A DNA stretch of 23,148 bases from Rhodospirillaceae bacterium. Lineage in GTDB: Bacteria > Pseudomonadota > Alphaproteobacteria > UBA8366 > GCA-2717185. The notes beneath the pieces were generated by a model. The model saw nothing but the letters and a program-made list of their open reading frames with translations, had not been told where the DNA came from and searched no databases. The stretch is from NCBI GenBank assembly GCA_002717185.1, contig PBDC01000093.1, positions 1 to 23,148 of the forward strand, read 5' to 3'. A program made the translations under genes and the position numbers. Numbering within the stretch: position 1 is the stretch's first letter; each line of letters opens with the position of its first letter. Shown here in pieces: positions 16,446-23,148 of the stretch.

Positions 16446-17080
16446 GCTCCGTCGACCACTGCCGTCTTTACCTGATCACCCCTCCAGCCTTCGATCCGAC
16501 GGTTTTCAAGGACACTTTGGCATTGGCGCTTGATGCAGCCGACGTGGCCTGCGTTCAACTGCGGCTCAAAGACGTCGATGACGATACAGTGAGGGCGGCT
16601 GCAGACGTGTTACGTCCGGTCGCGCACGCGCGCGATGTCTCCTTTATTATGAATGACCGCCCGGACCTCGCGGTAGAAACTGGTTGCGATGGCGTACACG
16701 TAGGCCAACAAGACGCGAGCTACGAAGATGCTCGAGCCCAGATCGGACCGGATGGCATTGTCGGGGTGACATGTCATGATTCTCGTGATTTGGCTATGGG
16801 CGCAGCTGAGAAAGGGGCCGATTATGTCGCCTTCGGTGCCTTCTATGAATCCGGGACCAAAATGCCAAAATACAAGGCCGACCCTGCTATTCTGTCCTGG
16901 TGGCAGGAAATGATGACCCTCCCCTGTGTGGCGATCGGAGGCATTACGGTCGAGAACTGCCCGGAGTTGATCAGTGCGGGCGCGGATTTCTTGTCCGTTG
17001 TCGCGGGTGTCTGGGACCACCCGAATGGTCCAGCGGAGGCTGTGATACGGTTCAATGCAGCGATGGCGGCGATTGCCTGA
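16442..17080 (+). CDS. thiE: Thiamine-phosphate synthase
   Basis: ThiE joins HMP-PP and the thiazole phosphate to make thiamine phosphate. The 212-residue TIM-barrel protein has [38 protein letters not shown] and Ala-Ile-Gly-Gly-Ile in the family order. The phosphate-loop segment reads Ala-Phe-Tyr-Glu-Ser-Gly-Thr-Lys where many members have Pro-Val-Phe-Pro-Thr-x-Thr-Lys, a small departure. The start is a TTG that overlaps the fba stop (TTGA), so it is probably translated by coupling. No TPP riboswitch is visible upstream. Transketolase in the same block uses the cofactor this pathway makes. Confidence 0.88.
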   Translation: MSSVDHCRLYLITPPAFDPTVFKDTLALALDAADVACVQLRLKDVDDDTVRAAADVLRPVAHARDVSFIMNDRPDLAVETGCDGVHVGQQDASYEDARAQIGPDGIVGVTCHDSRDLAMGAAEKGADYVAFGAFYESGTKMPKYKADPAILSWWQEMMTLPCVAIGGITVENCPELISAGADFLSVVAGVWDHPNGPAEAVIRFNAAMAAIA

Positions 17081-17134
17081 GCCAAACGAAGCCGCTATAA
17101 CGCCGCCGCAACCCAATTACCGAAAATCGAGACG

Positions 17135-17704
17135 ATGAAAATCAATGGGAACGCCGTTCGCCCCGGCAATGTGATTGAGCATCAAAATCGACTGTGGCGA
17201 GCAACAAAAATTCAGCATACCCAGCCCGGCAAGGGCGGCGCCTATTTGCAGGTAGAGCTCAAGGACATTCGTGATGGTACCAAGCTTAACGAACGCTTTC
17301 GGTCCTCGGAAACGGTCGAACGAGTGCGGTTGGATCAGCGCGATTACCAATACCTGTTTAAGGATGTCGACGACTTCACCTTTATGGACAATGAAACCTA
17401 CGACCAGATCACCTTACACATTGATTTTATTGGCCCGGATTCCGCTCAGTTCCTGCAGGATGGTATGACCGTTCAGATCGAATCTTTCGAAGGATCGCCG
17501 ATCGGCGTCATGCTGCCGGAACACGTTAACATGGAGATCACTGAAGCCGATCCGGTCGTGAAAGGGCAAACTGCTTCGTCGTCCTACAAGCCGGCTTTGC
17601 TTGAAAACGGAGTCCGGATACTTGTGCCACCGCATATCGAAGCTGGAACACGGGTTCAAGTAAATACTGCCGATGGCACCTATGTAGGTCGCGCTAAGGA
17701 TTAG
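17135..17704 (+). CDS. efp: Translation elongation factor P
   Basis: EF-P relieves ribosome stalling at polyproline sequences. The 189-residue, three-domain protein starts Met-Lys-Ile-Asn-Gly-Asn and has the domain I tip loop Gln-Pro-Gly-Lys33-Gly-Gly-Ala-Tyr. Lys33 takes the place of the modified E. coli Lys34, so an EpmA-type modification is possible; no modification gene lies in this window. Domain II contains Tyr-Asp-Gln-Ile, and domain III ends with Val-Asn-Thr-Ala-Asp-Gly-Thr-Tyr, followed by a short Val-Gly-Arg-Ala tail. The window encodes two Pro-rich proteins (TolA and the 18631 product) that would need EF-P. The ATG has only a short GAG nearby. Confidence 0.96.
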   Translation: MKINGNAVRPGNVIEHQNRLWRATKIQHTQPGKGGAYLQVELKDIRDGTKLNERFRSSETVERVRLDQRDYQYLFKDVDDFTFMDNETYDQITLHIDFIGPDSAQFLQDGMTVQIESFEGSPIGVMLPEHVNMEITEADPVVKGQTASSSYKPALLENGVRILVPPHIEAGTRVQVNTADGTYVGRAKD

Positions 17705-17735
17705 TCGAACGGACCGGAACGAAAGGTAGACGCTC

Positions 17736-18548
17736 ATGGCGTTGCGATCCGCGATTATTAACGTCATGGCGATGGCAGTGGACAAGGCTGGCCGCAGTTT
17801 GGTGCGCGATTTTGGCGAAGTCGAACAGCTCCAGGTTAGCCGCAAGGGACCTGCGGATTTTGTGTCTAGCGCCGATAGGCGGGCAGAAAAAATTCTGCGC
17901 AAGGCGCTAGCACAAGCGCATCCAGAATTCGGCATGCTTTTGGAAGAATTTGGCATAGTAGAGGGTGAAGATGATCGCCATCGCTGGATCGTCGATCCAC
18001 TTGATGGCACAACGAACTTCCTGCACGGGCTGCCGCATTTCTGTATCTCGGTCGCCCTAGAGCGGGACGGCCAGGTGATTGCTGGGGTTGTATACGATCC
18101 CGTCAAGGACGAATTGTTTTGGGCCGAGCGTGGGATCGGCGCCTATGTTAACGATCGGCGCCTGCGCGTTTCAAATCGCAGCCGGATAGGAGAGGGCGTC
18201 TTTGCTACTGGTATCCCATTCCTAGAAATTCGAGATAGGTCCGAACACGGAAAGTATCTAGGGCAATTAGGCAACGTGATGGGGAAATGCGCGGGTATTC
18301 GCCGCTTTGGATCCGCCGCACTTGATCTCGCCTATGTCGCCGCAGGCCGGTATGATGGGTATTGGGAAAACGGACTACACCCGTGGGACGTCGCTGCCGG
18401 CGTCCTGTTGGTCCGAGAAGCCGGTGGTCTTGTGACTGACATCGCGGGTCGGCGCTACGAATTAGGTGCTACCGATATCTGTGCCGGGAACGATTATCTG
18501 CATCAACCATTACGGAAATTGCTGCGGAGCATTCCGGCACAGGACTAG
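17736..18548 (+). CDS. suhB: Inositol-1-monophosphatase family protein (SuhB)
   Basis: This Mg-dependent phosphatase has the metal-site motifs of the family: a Glu pair in Leu-Leu-Glu-Glu-Phe-Gly, Ile-Val-Asp-Pro-Leu-Asp-Gly-Thr-Thr-Asn-Phe, and the C-terminal Trp-Asp-Val-Ala-Ala-Gly. At 270 residues it matches SuhB-type inositol monophosphatases, which in E. coli also act in rRNA transcription antitermination. Related phosphatases act on histidinol phosphate or FBP, but efp-suhB is a common alphaproteobacterial pair and supports this name. An AAAGGT lies about 8 bases before the ATG and efp ends 31 bases upstream. Confidence 0.9.
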   Translation: MALRSAIINVMAMAVDKAGRSLVRDFGEVEQLQVSRKGPADFVSSADRRAEKILRKALAQAHPEFGMLLEEFGIVEGEDDRHRWIVDPLDGTTNFLHGLPHFCISVALERDGQVIAGVVYDPVKDELFWAERGIGAYVNDRRLRVSNRSRIGEGVFATGIPFLEIRDRSEHGKYLGQLGNVMGKCAGIRRFGSAALDLAYVAAGRYDGYWENGLHPWDVAAGVLLVREAGGLVTDIAGRRYELGATDICAGNDYLHQPLRKLLRSIPAQD

Positions 18549-18630
18549 CAGTTGTCTGTGATTAAGCCCTGAGCTATGGTCACTACTCAATAAGGTCCAC
18601 ATGGCAAAACACAACGGATAGGTTTCCAAA

Positions 18631-19779
18631 TTGAGAAAGTGTGGTCTTACTTTTGGGTGGCACCGGGACATTTTTTCTTGGCGATCTAGCCTGTTAGCTT
18701 GTTCCCTCCTGGCTATGGCGACGCCAGCCAGCGCTCAACAGCAATATAACGTTTACCCTCCGGGCTCGAACCGACCAAGTGTAATAGTCGATCTCAGCGT
18801 TTTGGAGAAACTCGGTCCAAAGCCGTCACTCCCTGGCATGCTGCGACCGGACCGGCTCCAACTTGCACCGTCTCCTCAAGGCGTGTTGCTACCCCCACCC
18901 ATTAAACCTCCCCGATCACGCCTCACGCTGCCAAAAGGCTTCATCAAACGGGGAGGAACAGCCACCCCACAAGCCGCGGTGCAAACACCGCCAACGCCAG
19001 CCATAGCTGCCATAAGACGACATCCTGTGCCTACAGCGCCTTCCATAGCGAAACCGCCAGTCCCAAGTTCTAATGTTTCCGCTACTCGGAAACCGGCCAT
19101 GGGCGCACTCCCCCCCCCGGCGCCGATACAATCTGCCCGCAAAATTCCAAAAGCGCCGCCAACAAAACAAACAACGGCGCAACCGAAGCTTCCGGCCCAG
19201 AACGTTCGTAGATCGGTTGTTCCGCCGCCGCCGAAGATGGCCAATCTTGCGAGAACAGCCCCGAGACCTGCGCCGCCGAGACCGACTGCTGTGCCTCCCC
19301 CGCCTGTTGTCGCGCGAGCTACCCCACCGGCCGTGCCCCCAATACTAACGCCACCCCCGAAGAGCAATAGTCAAACGATCCCAAAAGTGAGCGTCCCGCA
19401 ACCGCCCAAAATGGCGCCAAAGCCTAATCTAGTTAGCGCAGAAACCGCCCAAACCCGAACTACGACGGATGGTACGATACGGATTGGCTTTGGTAAAAGC
19501 TCGTCAGATCTTCCGAACTCCGCAACCGGAGCTTTGGACAAGCTAGCTCGGCAGATGAGCGGCAACACAGACCTTCGGGTCCAGCTTCATGGTTACTCAA
19601 ACGGTGCCAGCGCCTCCCCGAGCCAGGCTCGCCGCCTTTCTCTCTTTCGGGCCCTATCAGTCCGCACATATTTAATGAAAAAAGGGGTCCGTAGCACACG
19701 CATCGACGTAAGAGCACTGGGCAAAAAAGCAGATGGTGAAGCGGCAAACCGCGTTGATGTAATTATTCAAAAATCGTGA
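18631..19779 (+). CDS. Secreted proline-rich protein with OmpA-like C-terminal domain
   Basis: The 382-residue product starts at a TTG (the nearest ATG upstream, at 18601, is out of frame). It carries a signal peptide ending Ala-Ser-Ala before Gln-Gln-Gln near residue 35. About residues 85-275 are low complexity, rich in Pro, Ala, Lys and Thr, with several poly-Pro runs. About 280-382 is an OmpA-like domain. Its usual Gly-His-Thr-Asp reads Gly-Tyr-Ser-Asn324, so the Asp that binds diaminopimelate is lost, while the Arg (Arg340, in Leu-Phe-Arg-Ala) and the C-terminal Asn-Arg-Val-Asp remain. Residues 159-162 are encoded partly by a run of nine C (19110-19118). It lies just upstream of the MotA-like and MotB-like genes and may act with them. 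No known family name fits. Confidence 0.83.
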   Translation: MRKCGLTFGWHRDIFSWRSSLLACSLLAMATPASAQQQYNVYPPGSNRPSVIVDLSVLEKLGPKPSLPGMLRPDRLQLAPSPQGVLLPPPIKPPRSRLTLPKGFIKRGGTATPQAAVQTPPTPAIAAIRRHPVPTAPSIAKPPVPSSNVSATRKPAMGALPPPAPIQSARKIPKAPPTKQTTAQPKLPAQNVRRSVVPPPPKMANLARTAPRPAPPRPTAVPPPPVVARATPPAVPPILTPPPKSNSQTIPKVSVPQPPKMAPKPNLVSAETAQTRTTTDGTIRIGFGKSSSDLPNSATGALDKLARQMSGNTDLRVQLHGYSNGASASPSQARRLSLFRALSVRTYLMKKGVRSTRIDVRALGKKADGEAANRVDVIIQKS

Positions 19780-19831
19780 TCTCGGCTGATATGGTTAGAA
19801 GCGCGATTCAAAGCCGCTGACGGAGGACGGG

Positions 19832-20989
19832 ATGGAAGTGCAACGTGTGACGCAACCCACACGTTTTCTTACGCGCATGGCGTTTTTCCTGGTTGTTGGC
19901 GCCGCAACCGTCGCCCTTCTTTATCCCGAATTGCAGGCCGCCTTTGTCGCCAACACGGTACTCAACGGTGTCATTCTTGGCGTTCTCTTAATCGGTATCA
20001 TTCATGCCTTTAGGACCGTGACTATGTTGCGCGGCGAGATCGCATGGATCGAGAGTTTCCGGCACGACAACACGATCGTTAGCAGTGCCGCCGCTCCTCG
20101 GCTATTAGCTCCTATGGCGACGATGCTCGGCGAAAGTTCCGGCCGGATCAGCTTGTCGACCATCGCCATGCGCAGCTTGCTGGATGGTATTGCATCGCGT
20201 TTGGATGAAAGCCGGGAGATTTCCCGCTACATGATCGGGCTGCTCGTGTTTTTGGGCCTTTTGGGCACATTCTGGGGGTTGCTCGAAACCGTTCAGGCGG
20301 TCGGCAGCGTTGTTGGCGGTTTGAATATCGCCGGTGCTGACCTGAGTTCTGCATTTCACGATATGAAACAGGGGCTGCAGGCACCGATCTCTGGCATGGG
20401 TACGGCGTTTAGCTCGTCTCTGTTCGGCCTAGCAGGCTCGCTCGTGCTCGGTTTTCTGGAGTTGCAGGCAGGTCAAGCGCAGAACCGCTTCTATAACGAA
20501 CTTGAAGAATGGTTATCCAGCTTGACTCGCCTGGGCAGCGGCACAATTGGAAGCATCGAAGGCAGCGACCAGTCGGTACCAGCCTACATCCAAGCGCTTC
20601 TCGAACAGACCGCGGATGGTCTTGAAGGAATGCAGCGCGCGTTGGCCCGCAGCGAAGAAAACCGTACCGATTACAGCCGCAATATTTTCGAACTGACGGA
20701 AAGCATCAGTGCGCTGTCAACCCAGATGGCCACGGAGCAGAAGCTAATGATGAAGTTGGCCGCAAGTCAGTCAGAGCTTACCTCTATATTAGGCAAACTA
20801 GCTGACACAGGCGCCAATTCGGCAACTGACGAAAACACACAAACATATCTTCGCAATATTGAAACCTACCTTAGCCGCATCCACGACGAGATTGGACCTG
20901 CCCGCACAGATGCCGTGCAGGAAATTCGTAGCGAGATTAGGCTGTTGGCGCGGACTATCGCAGCGCTTGCCGAGGAACCAGGTCGCTAG
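19832..20989 (+). CDS. MotA/TolQ/ExbB-like proton channel protein
   Basis: The 385-residue membrane protein has four hydrophobic segments, around residues 14-34, 40-60, 132-158 and 188-212. The last two contain Gly-Leu-Leu-Gly-Thr-Phe-Trp-Gly-Leu-Leu and Ser-Ser-Ser-Leu-Phe-Gly-Leu-Ala-Gly-Ser, resembling the channel helices of TolQ in this same window. A cytoplasmic region with heptad-like spacing follows to the C-terminus, longer than in TolQ. GGAGGA lies 4-5 bases before the ATG. It is followed by a MotB-like partner, as MotA/MotB and ExbB/ExbD pairs are. Related genes are sometimes named motA, but no flagellar gene is nearby, so a flagellar role is unsupported. Confidence 0.85.
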   Translation: MEVQRVTQPTRFLTRMAFFLVVGAATVALLYPELQAAFVANTVLNGVILGVLLIGIIHAFRTVTMLRGEIAWIESFRHDNTIVSSAAAPRLLAPMATMLGESSGRISLSTIAMRSLLDGIASRLDESREISRYMIGLLVFLGLLGTFWGLLETVQAVGSVVGGLNIAGADLSSAFHDMKQGLQAPISGMGTAFSSSLFGLAGSLVLGFLELQAGQAQNRFYNELEEWLSSLTRLGSGTIGSIEGSDQSVPAYIQALLEQTADGLEGMQRALARSEENRTDYSRNIFELTESISALSTQMATEQKLMMKLAASQSELTSILGKLADTGANSATDENTQTYLRNIETYLSRIHDEIGPARTDAVQEIRSEIRLLARTIAALAEEPGR

Positions 20990-21037
20990 GGAATCGCGGC
21001 GCCAGTGTCTGCCCTACACAGTAAAGGACGATAGACG

Positions 21038-22303
21038 ATGTTGGGCCAGGTGCGTCGGGCACGCAGTGCGGTGAATATCTGGCCGGGGTTTGTCGACGCA
21101 CTGGCAACCCTTCTAATGGTCATTATTTTTCTGTTGATGATCTTCGTTGTCGCACAATTCTATCTCAACGATGCTCTGATAGGCCGCGACAAAGCTCTCG
21201 ACAAGCTGAACCAACAAGTTTCAGAACTCGCTGAATTGCTCTCCTTGGAGCGCCGTGAAAGCCGCAATTTACGCAACAACGTCGCGCAAATATCAGCGGA
21301 ACTACAAAGTTCCTTAGCGGAACGGGACAACCTTTCATCTCAGTTGAACAACCTGCTTGGGATCCGCTCCAACCTGGAATTTGCGCAGTCGGAACTGAAG
21401 AAAATAAAAAAGGAACGTAATCAACTGACCAATGAGCGGACAGCTCTGACCAGCGAATTAGAGGAGATCTACAAACGTCTTGAAAATGCCAACAAAACTA
21501 TCGCCGTCGACAAGAAAACAATCCAAGTTCAACTGGCGAAACTCGCAGGTTTACAACAGGACATCGTAGCGCTTCAGGCCCTGCGCGATGAACTCAACGA
21601 CAAAATTGCGGTAGCAACACGCGACGCCAAATCGAAAGCAAAGTCATTAAGCGAAGAACAAAAAATTTCGCAAGTCGCCAGAGCGCAGGTCGCGCTATTG
21701 AACCGGCAGTTGACTGCACTTCGCAGGCAAATCGCGACCCTGAACGATGCCTTGGAGACTTCGGAAACAAAAGACAAGGAGGCACAGGTCAAAATAGCCA
21801 ACCTGGGGCAACGTCTGAATGCCGCGCTAGCGAGTAAGTTACAAGAATTAGCGCGCTATCGCTCTGAGTTCTTCGGCCGGCTACGGAAGGTGCTAGGCGA
21901 CCGCGCAGACATCCAGATTGTTGGCGATCGCTTTGTTTTCCAGTCGGAGGTTTTGTTCGCTTCCGGATCCGATGTCCTGGCGCCGGACGGTAAGATGCAA
22001 ATGACAAAGCTGGGCAAAACACTGAAACAGATCACAGCCAATATCCCACCCGATATAGACTGGGTTTTGCGAGTAGATGGCCATACCGACCGGCTCCCAA
22101 TCAAGACAGAGCGGTTCCCTTCTAACTGGGAACTCTCGTCGGCGCGGGCAATTTCCGTCGTCAAGTTTCTAATAGCGCAAGGCATACCCGCAAATCGTTT
22201 TGCTGCGACAGGATTTGGCGAATATCAACCGCTCGACGTTCGTAACGATGAATTTGCGTATCGCAGAAATCGACGTATCGAACTTAAGATGGATCAACGT
22301 TGA
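21038..22303 (+). CDS. MotB-like peptidoglycan-binding protein with long coiled coil
   Basis: The 421-residue protein has one N-terminal membrane helix with Pro-Gly-Phe-Val-Asp20-Ala-Leu-Ala-Thr-Leu-Leu, where Asp20 matches the proton-carrying Asp of MotB, ExbD and TolR (Asp31 of TolR here). Residues of about 50-285 form a long coiled coil with heptads, and about 295-421 are an OmpA-like domain. It has a canonical Gly-His-Thr-Asp, Leu-Ser-Ser-Ala-Arg-Ala and a final Arg-Arg-Asn-Arg-Arg-Ile-Glu, so it should bind peptidoglycan. AAAGGA lies about 10 bases upstream of the ATG. The coiled coil is far longer than in MotB and could span the periplasm. It is probably the stator partner of the preceding gene. 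Confidence 0.87.
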   Translation: MLGQVRRARSAVNIWPGFVDALATLLMVIIFLLMIFVVAQFYLNDALIGRDKALDKLNQQVSELAELLSLERRESRNLRNNVAQISAELQSSLAERDNLSSQLNNLLGIRSNLEFAQSELKKIKKERNQLTNERTALTSELEEIYKRLENANKTIAVDKKTIQVQLAKLAGLQQDIVALQALRDELNDKIAVATRDAKSKAKSLSEEQKISQVARAQVALLNRQLTALRRQIATLNDALETSETKDKEAQVKIANLGQRLNAALASKLQELARYRSEFFGRLRKVLGDRADIQIVGDRFVFQSEVLFASGSDVLAPDGKMQMTKLGKTLKQITANIPPDIDWVLRVDGHTDRLPIKTERFPSNWELSSARAISVVKFLIAQGIPANRFAATGFGEYQPLDVRNDEFAYRRNRRIELKMDQR

Positions 22304-22375
22304 GTTACAGGCCGGTATTGCCTTACACAGCAGTCTCCGCTATACCCGCGATCTGTTTTCATCGGGAGCCAAACT

Positions 22376-22600
22376 GTGAAAAAAGAGACCCACCCCGACT
22401 ACCATGAAATCACTGTCGAAATGACCGATGGGACGTCCTACAAGACCCGTTCGACCTGGGGTGAACCCGGTGCGACGCTGAAGTTGGAGATCGATCCGTC
22501 ATCTCACCCGGCCTGGACCGGTGTTCATCGGCTAATCGATTCTGGTGGTCAACTCGCGAAGTTCAATAAACGTTTTGAAGCCTTTGGTCTAAAGTCGTAA
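22376..22600 (+). CDS. rpmE: 50S ribosomal protein L31
   Basis: The 74-residue protein starts Met-Lys-Lys-Glu-Thr-His-Pro-Asp-Tyr and has [15 protein letters not shown] and Ala-Lys-Phe-Asn-Lys-Arg-Phe, the L31 landmarks. It has none of the four zinc-binding cysteines of E. coli L31, so it is a zinc-independent form, with the small insertion usual in alphaproteobacteria. Translation starts at a GTG with GGGAG about 7 bases upstream. A good terminator follows. Confidence 0.94.
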   Translation: MKKETHPDYHEITVEMTDGTSYKTRSTWGEPGATLKLEIDPSSHPAWTGVHRLIDSGGQLAKFNKRFEAFGLKS

Positions 22601-22634
22601 CGGGGCTCATATAAGGCGACGCATCCAAATCTGG

Positions 22635-22677
22635 CGCCGCGTGACGTCTCTAATCAGCTAACATGCGGTGTTTTTTT
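22635..22677 (+). terminator. Rho-independent terminator after rpmE
   Basis: CGCCGCGTG (22635-22643) pairs over nine positions, two of them G-U, with CATGCGGTG (22662-22670), with an 18-base loop, and a run of seven T follows directly (22671-22677). It should end transcripts from rpmE and the genes upstream. Confidence 0.75.
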
Positions 22678-23148
22678 AACCCTATAGGTAAGTAATCCAC
22701 TATCAGAGCTAATAGCTCCACTGGTGCAGATCCCCTAACACTTCAAACAGGTGGCCCGCTAGTACGGAGTAATTATCCAGGCATGCCTTCCCTCCGAACA
22801 AGCAAGAAGTGAAGCATGCCGACCCCAATAGTTCAGCTTTTTATTATCCATGGTTCAATGAGACAAATTTTACACACCTCCTTTAGCTGAGACTGGCAGT
22901 TACCGCATCGATTGCGGTGATAGACCGCGGTCATCAAACTTCCTCTGCGGTCCGTACTTCCACTGTGTAGCAACTCTTTCCATATAGTCACGGGGCTCAA
23001 AAAAGAATAAAAATGCCTCATCTTGAAATGCCTAAACAACAGCGTAAGTACGCTCATTTGAAATATTAAACATTATAAATATCCAAACCATCGTGTTGAA
23101 AAATTTTTACAAACCACATTTCAAAACTGGGATATATTTAAAATACAA
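22678..23148. other. AT-rich tail with no supported gene
   Basis: About 470 bases downstream of the rpmE terminator are clearly richer in A and T, especially past 23000. No frame on either strand has a good start and protein-like content; the longest, on the minus strand at 22833-23057, has no ribosome-binding site or recognisable motif. A strong inverted repeat lies at 22780-22820. Confidence 0.5.
22780..22820. repeat. Inverted repeat GGCATGC / GCATGCC
   Basis: GGCATGC (22780-22786) and GCATGCC (22814-22820) form a perfect 7-base stem; CTTC and GAAG just inside can extend it past a 4-base bulge. An AT-rich CTTTTTATTAT follows about 15 bases later on the plus strand. It could be a terminator, part of a small RNA, or a protein-binding palindrome (GCATGC is itself palindromic). 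Confidence 0.4.

Noticed and set aside
17414..18106. Minus-strand open frame of 230 codons across efp and suhB
   Set aside because: It is antisense to two well-conserved genes with clear motifs; its composition (Ser/Arg-rich) is that of a shadow frame.
18876..19367. Minus-strand Gly-rich frame of 163 codons
   Set aside because: The glycines are the complement of the Pro-rich codons (CCN to NGG) of the gene at 18631; the forward product has a signal peptide and a domain, this one has neither.
19832..22303. Zorya-type phage defence (ZorA/ZorB)
   Set aside because: The MotA-like plus MotB-like pairing resembles ZorAB, but the MotA-like protein lacks the very long tail of ZorA, there is no ZorC, ZorD or ZorE, and the neighbours are housekeeping genes.
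22601..23000. Repeated 10-base ACGGGGCTCA after rpmE and near 22990
   Set aside because: Two copies of a short string about 390 bases apart without further similarity are compatible with chance.
22833..23057. Minus-strand open frame of 74 codons with two Cys pairs
   Set aside because: No ribosome-binding site, no family resemblance, and it lies in AT-rich sequence where chance frames are expected.

Overview
The window looks like a chromosomal core region of an alphaproteobacterium, probably a Rhodospirillales-like lineage with a base composition near 50% G+C. The evidence is the linked yebC-ruvCAB-ybgC-tolQRAB-pal cluster, the zapA-6S RNA-5-formyl-THF cyclo-ligase order, a DhnA-type class I aldolase beside thiE, efp and suhB, and a cysteine-free L31 with the alphaproteobacterial insertion. 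This placement is an inference from gene content; no rRNA or other marker settles it.

Left part (1-7816, minus strand): one long run reads yebC -> ruvC -> ruvA -> ruvB -> ybgC -> tolQ -> tolR -> tolA -> tolB -> pal -> cpoB, with cpoB cut by the window edge. Genes overlap or lie a few bases apart down to tolB, joining Holliday-junction processing to the proton-driven Tol-Pal system. A 724-base, gene-poor, AT-rich gap follows (7817-8540).

Middle (8541-10904, minus strand): a 52-residue unknown protein, a DUF4164-like coiled-coil protein, zapA, the 6S RNA, 5-formyl-THF cyclo-ligase and a YmdB-type phosphodiesterase form a second unit. A 61-base gap with an inverted repeat separates it from divergent plus-strand tkt.

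Right part (10966-22677, mostly plus strand): transketolase, GAPDH, an unrecognised ~140-residue protein, a PPOX-fold flavoprotein, a convergent small membrane protein, class I FBP aldolase, thiE, efp and suhB. The usual pgk between gap and fba is absent. Then come a secreted Pro-rich protein with an atypical OmpA-like domain, a MotA/TolQ/ExbB-like channel protein and a MotB-like partner with a long coiled coil. These three resemble an uncharacterised ion-driven envelope complex, parallel to but separate from Tol-Pal. rpmE and a good terminator close the block. The final ~470 bases are AT-rich and hold no gene I can support.

The most interesting items are the three-gene MotA/MotB/Pro-rich module (18631-22303), the loss of the peptidoglycan-binding Asp and a C9 tract in its first gene, the 6S RNA, the small gene heading the zapA unit, and the rearranged glycolytic cluster.
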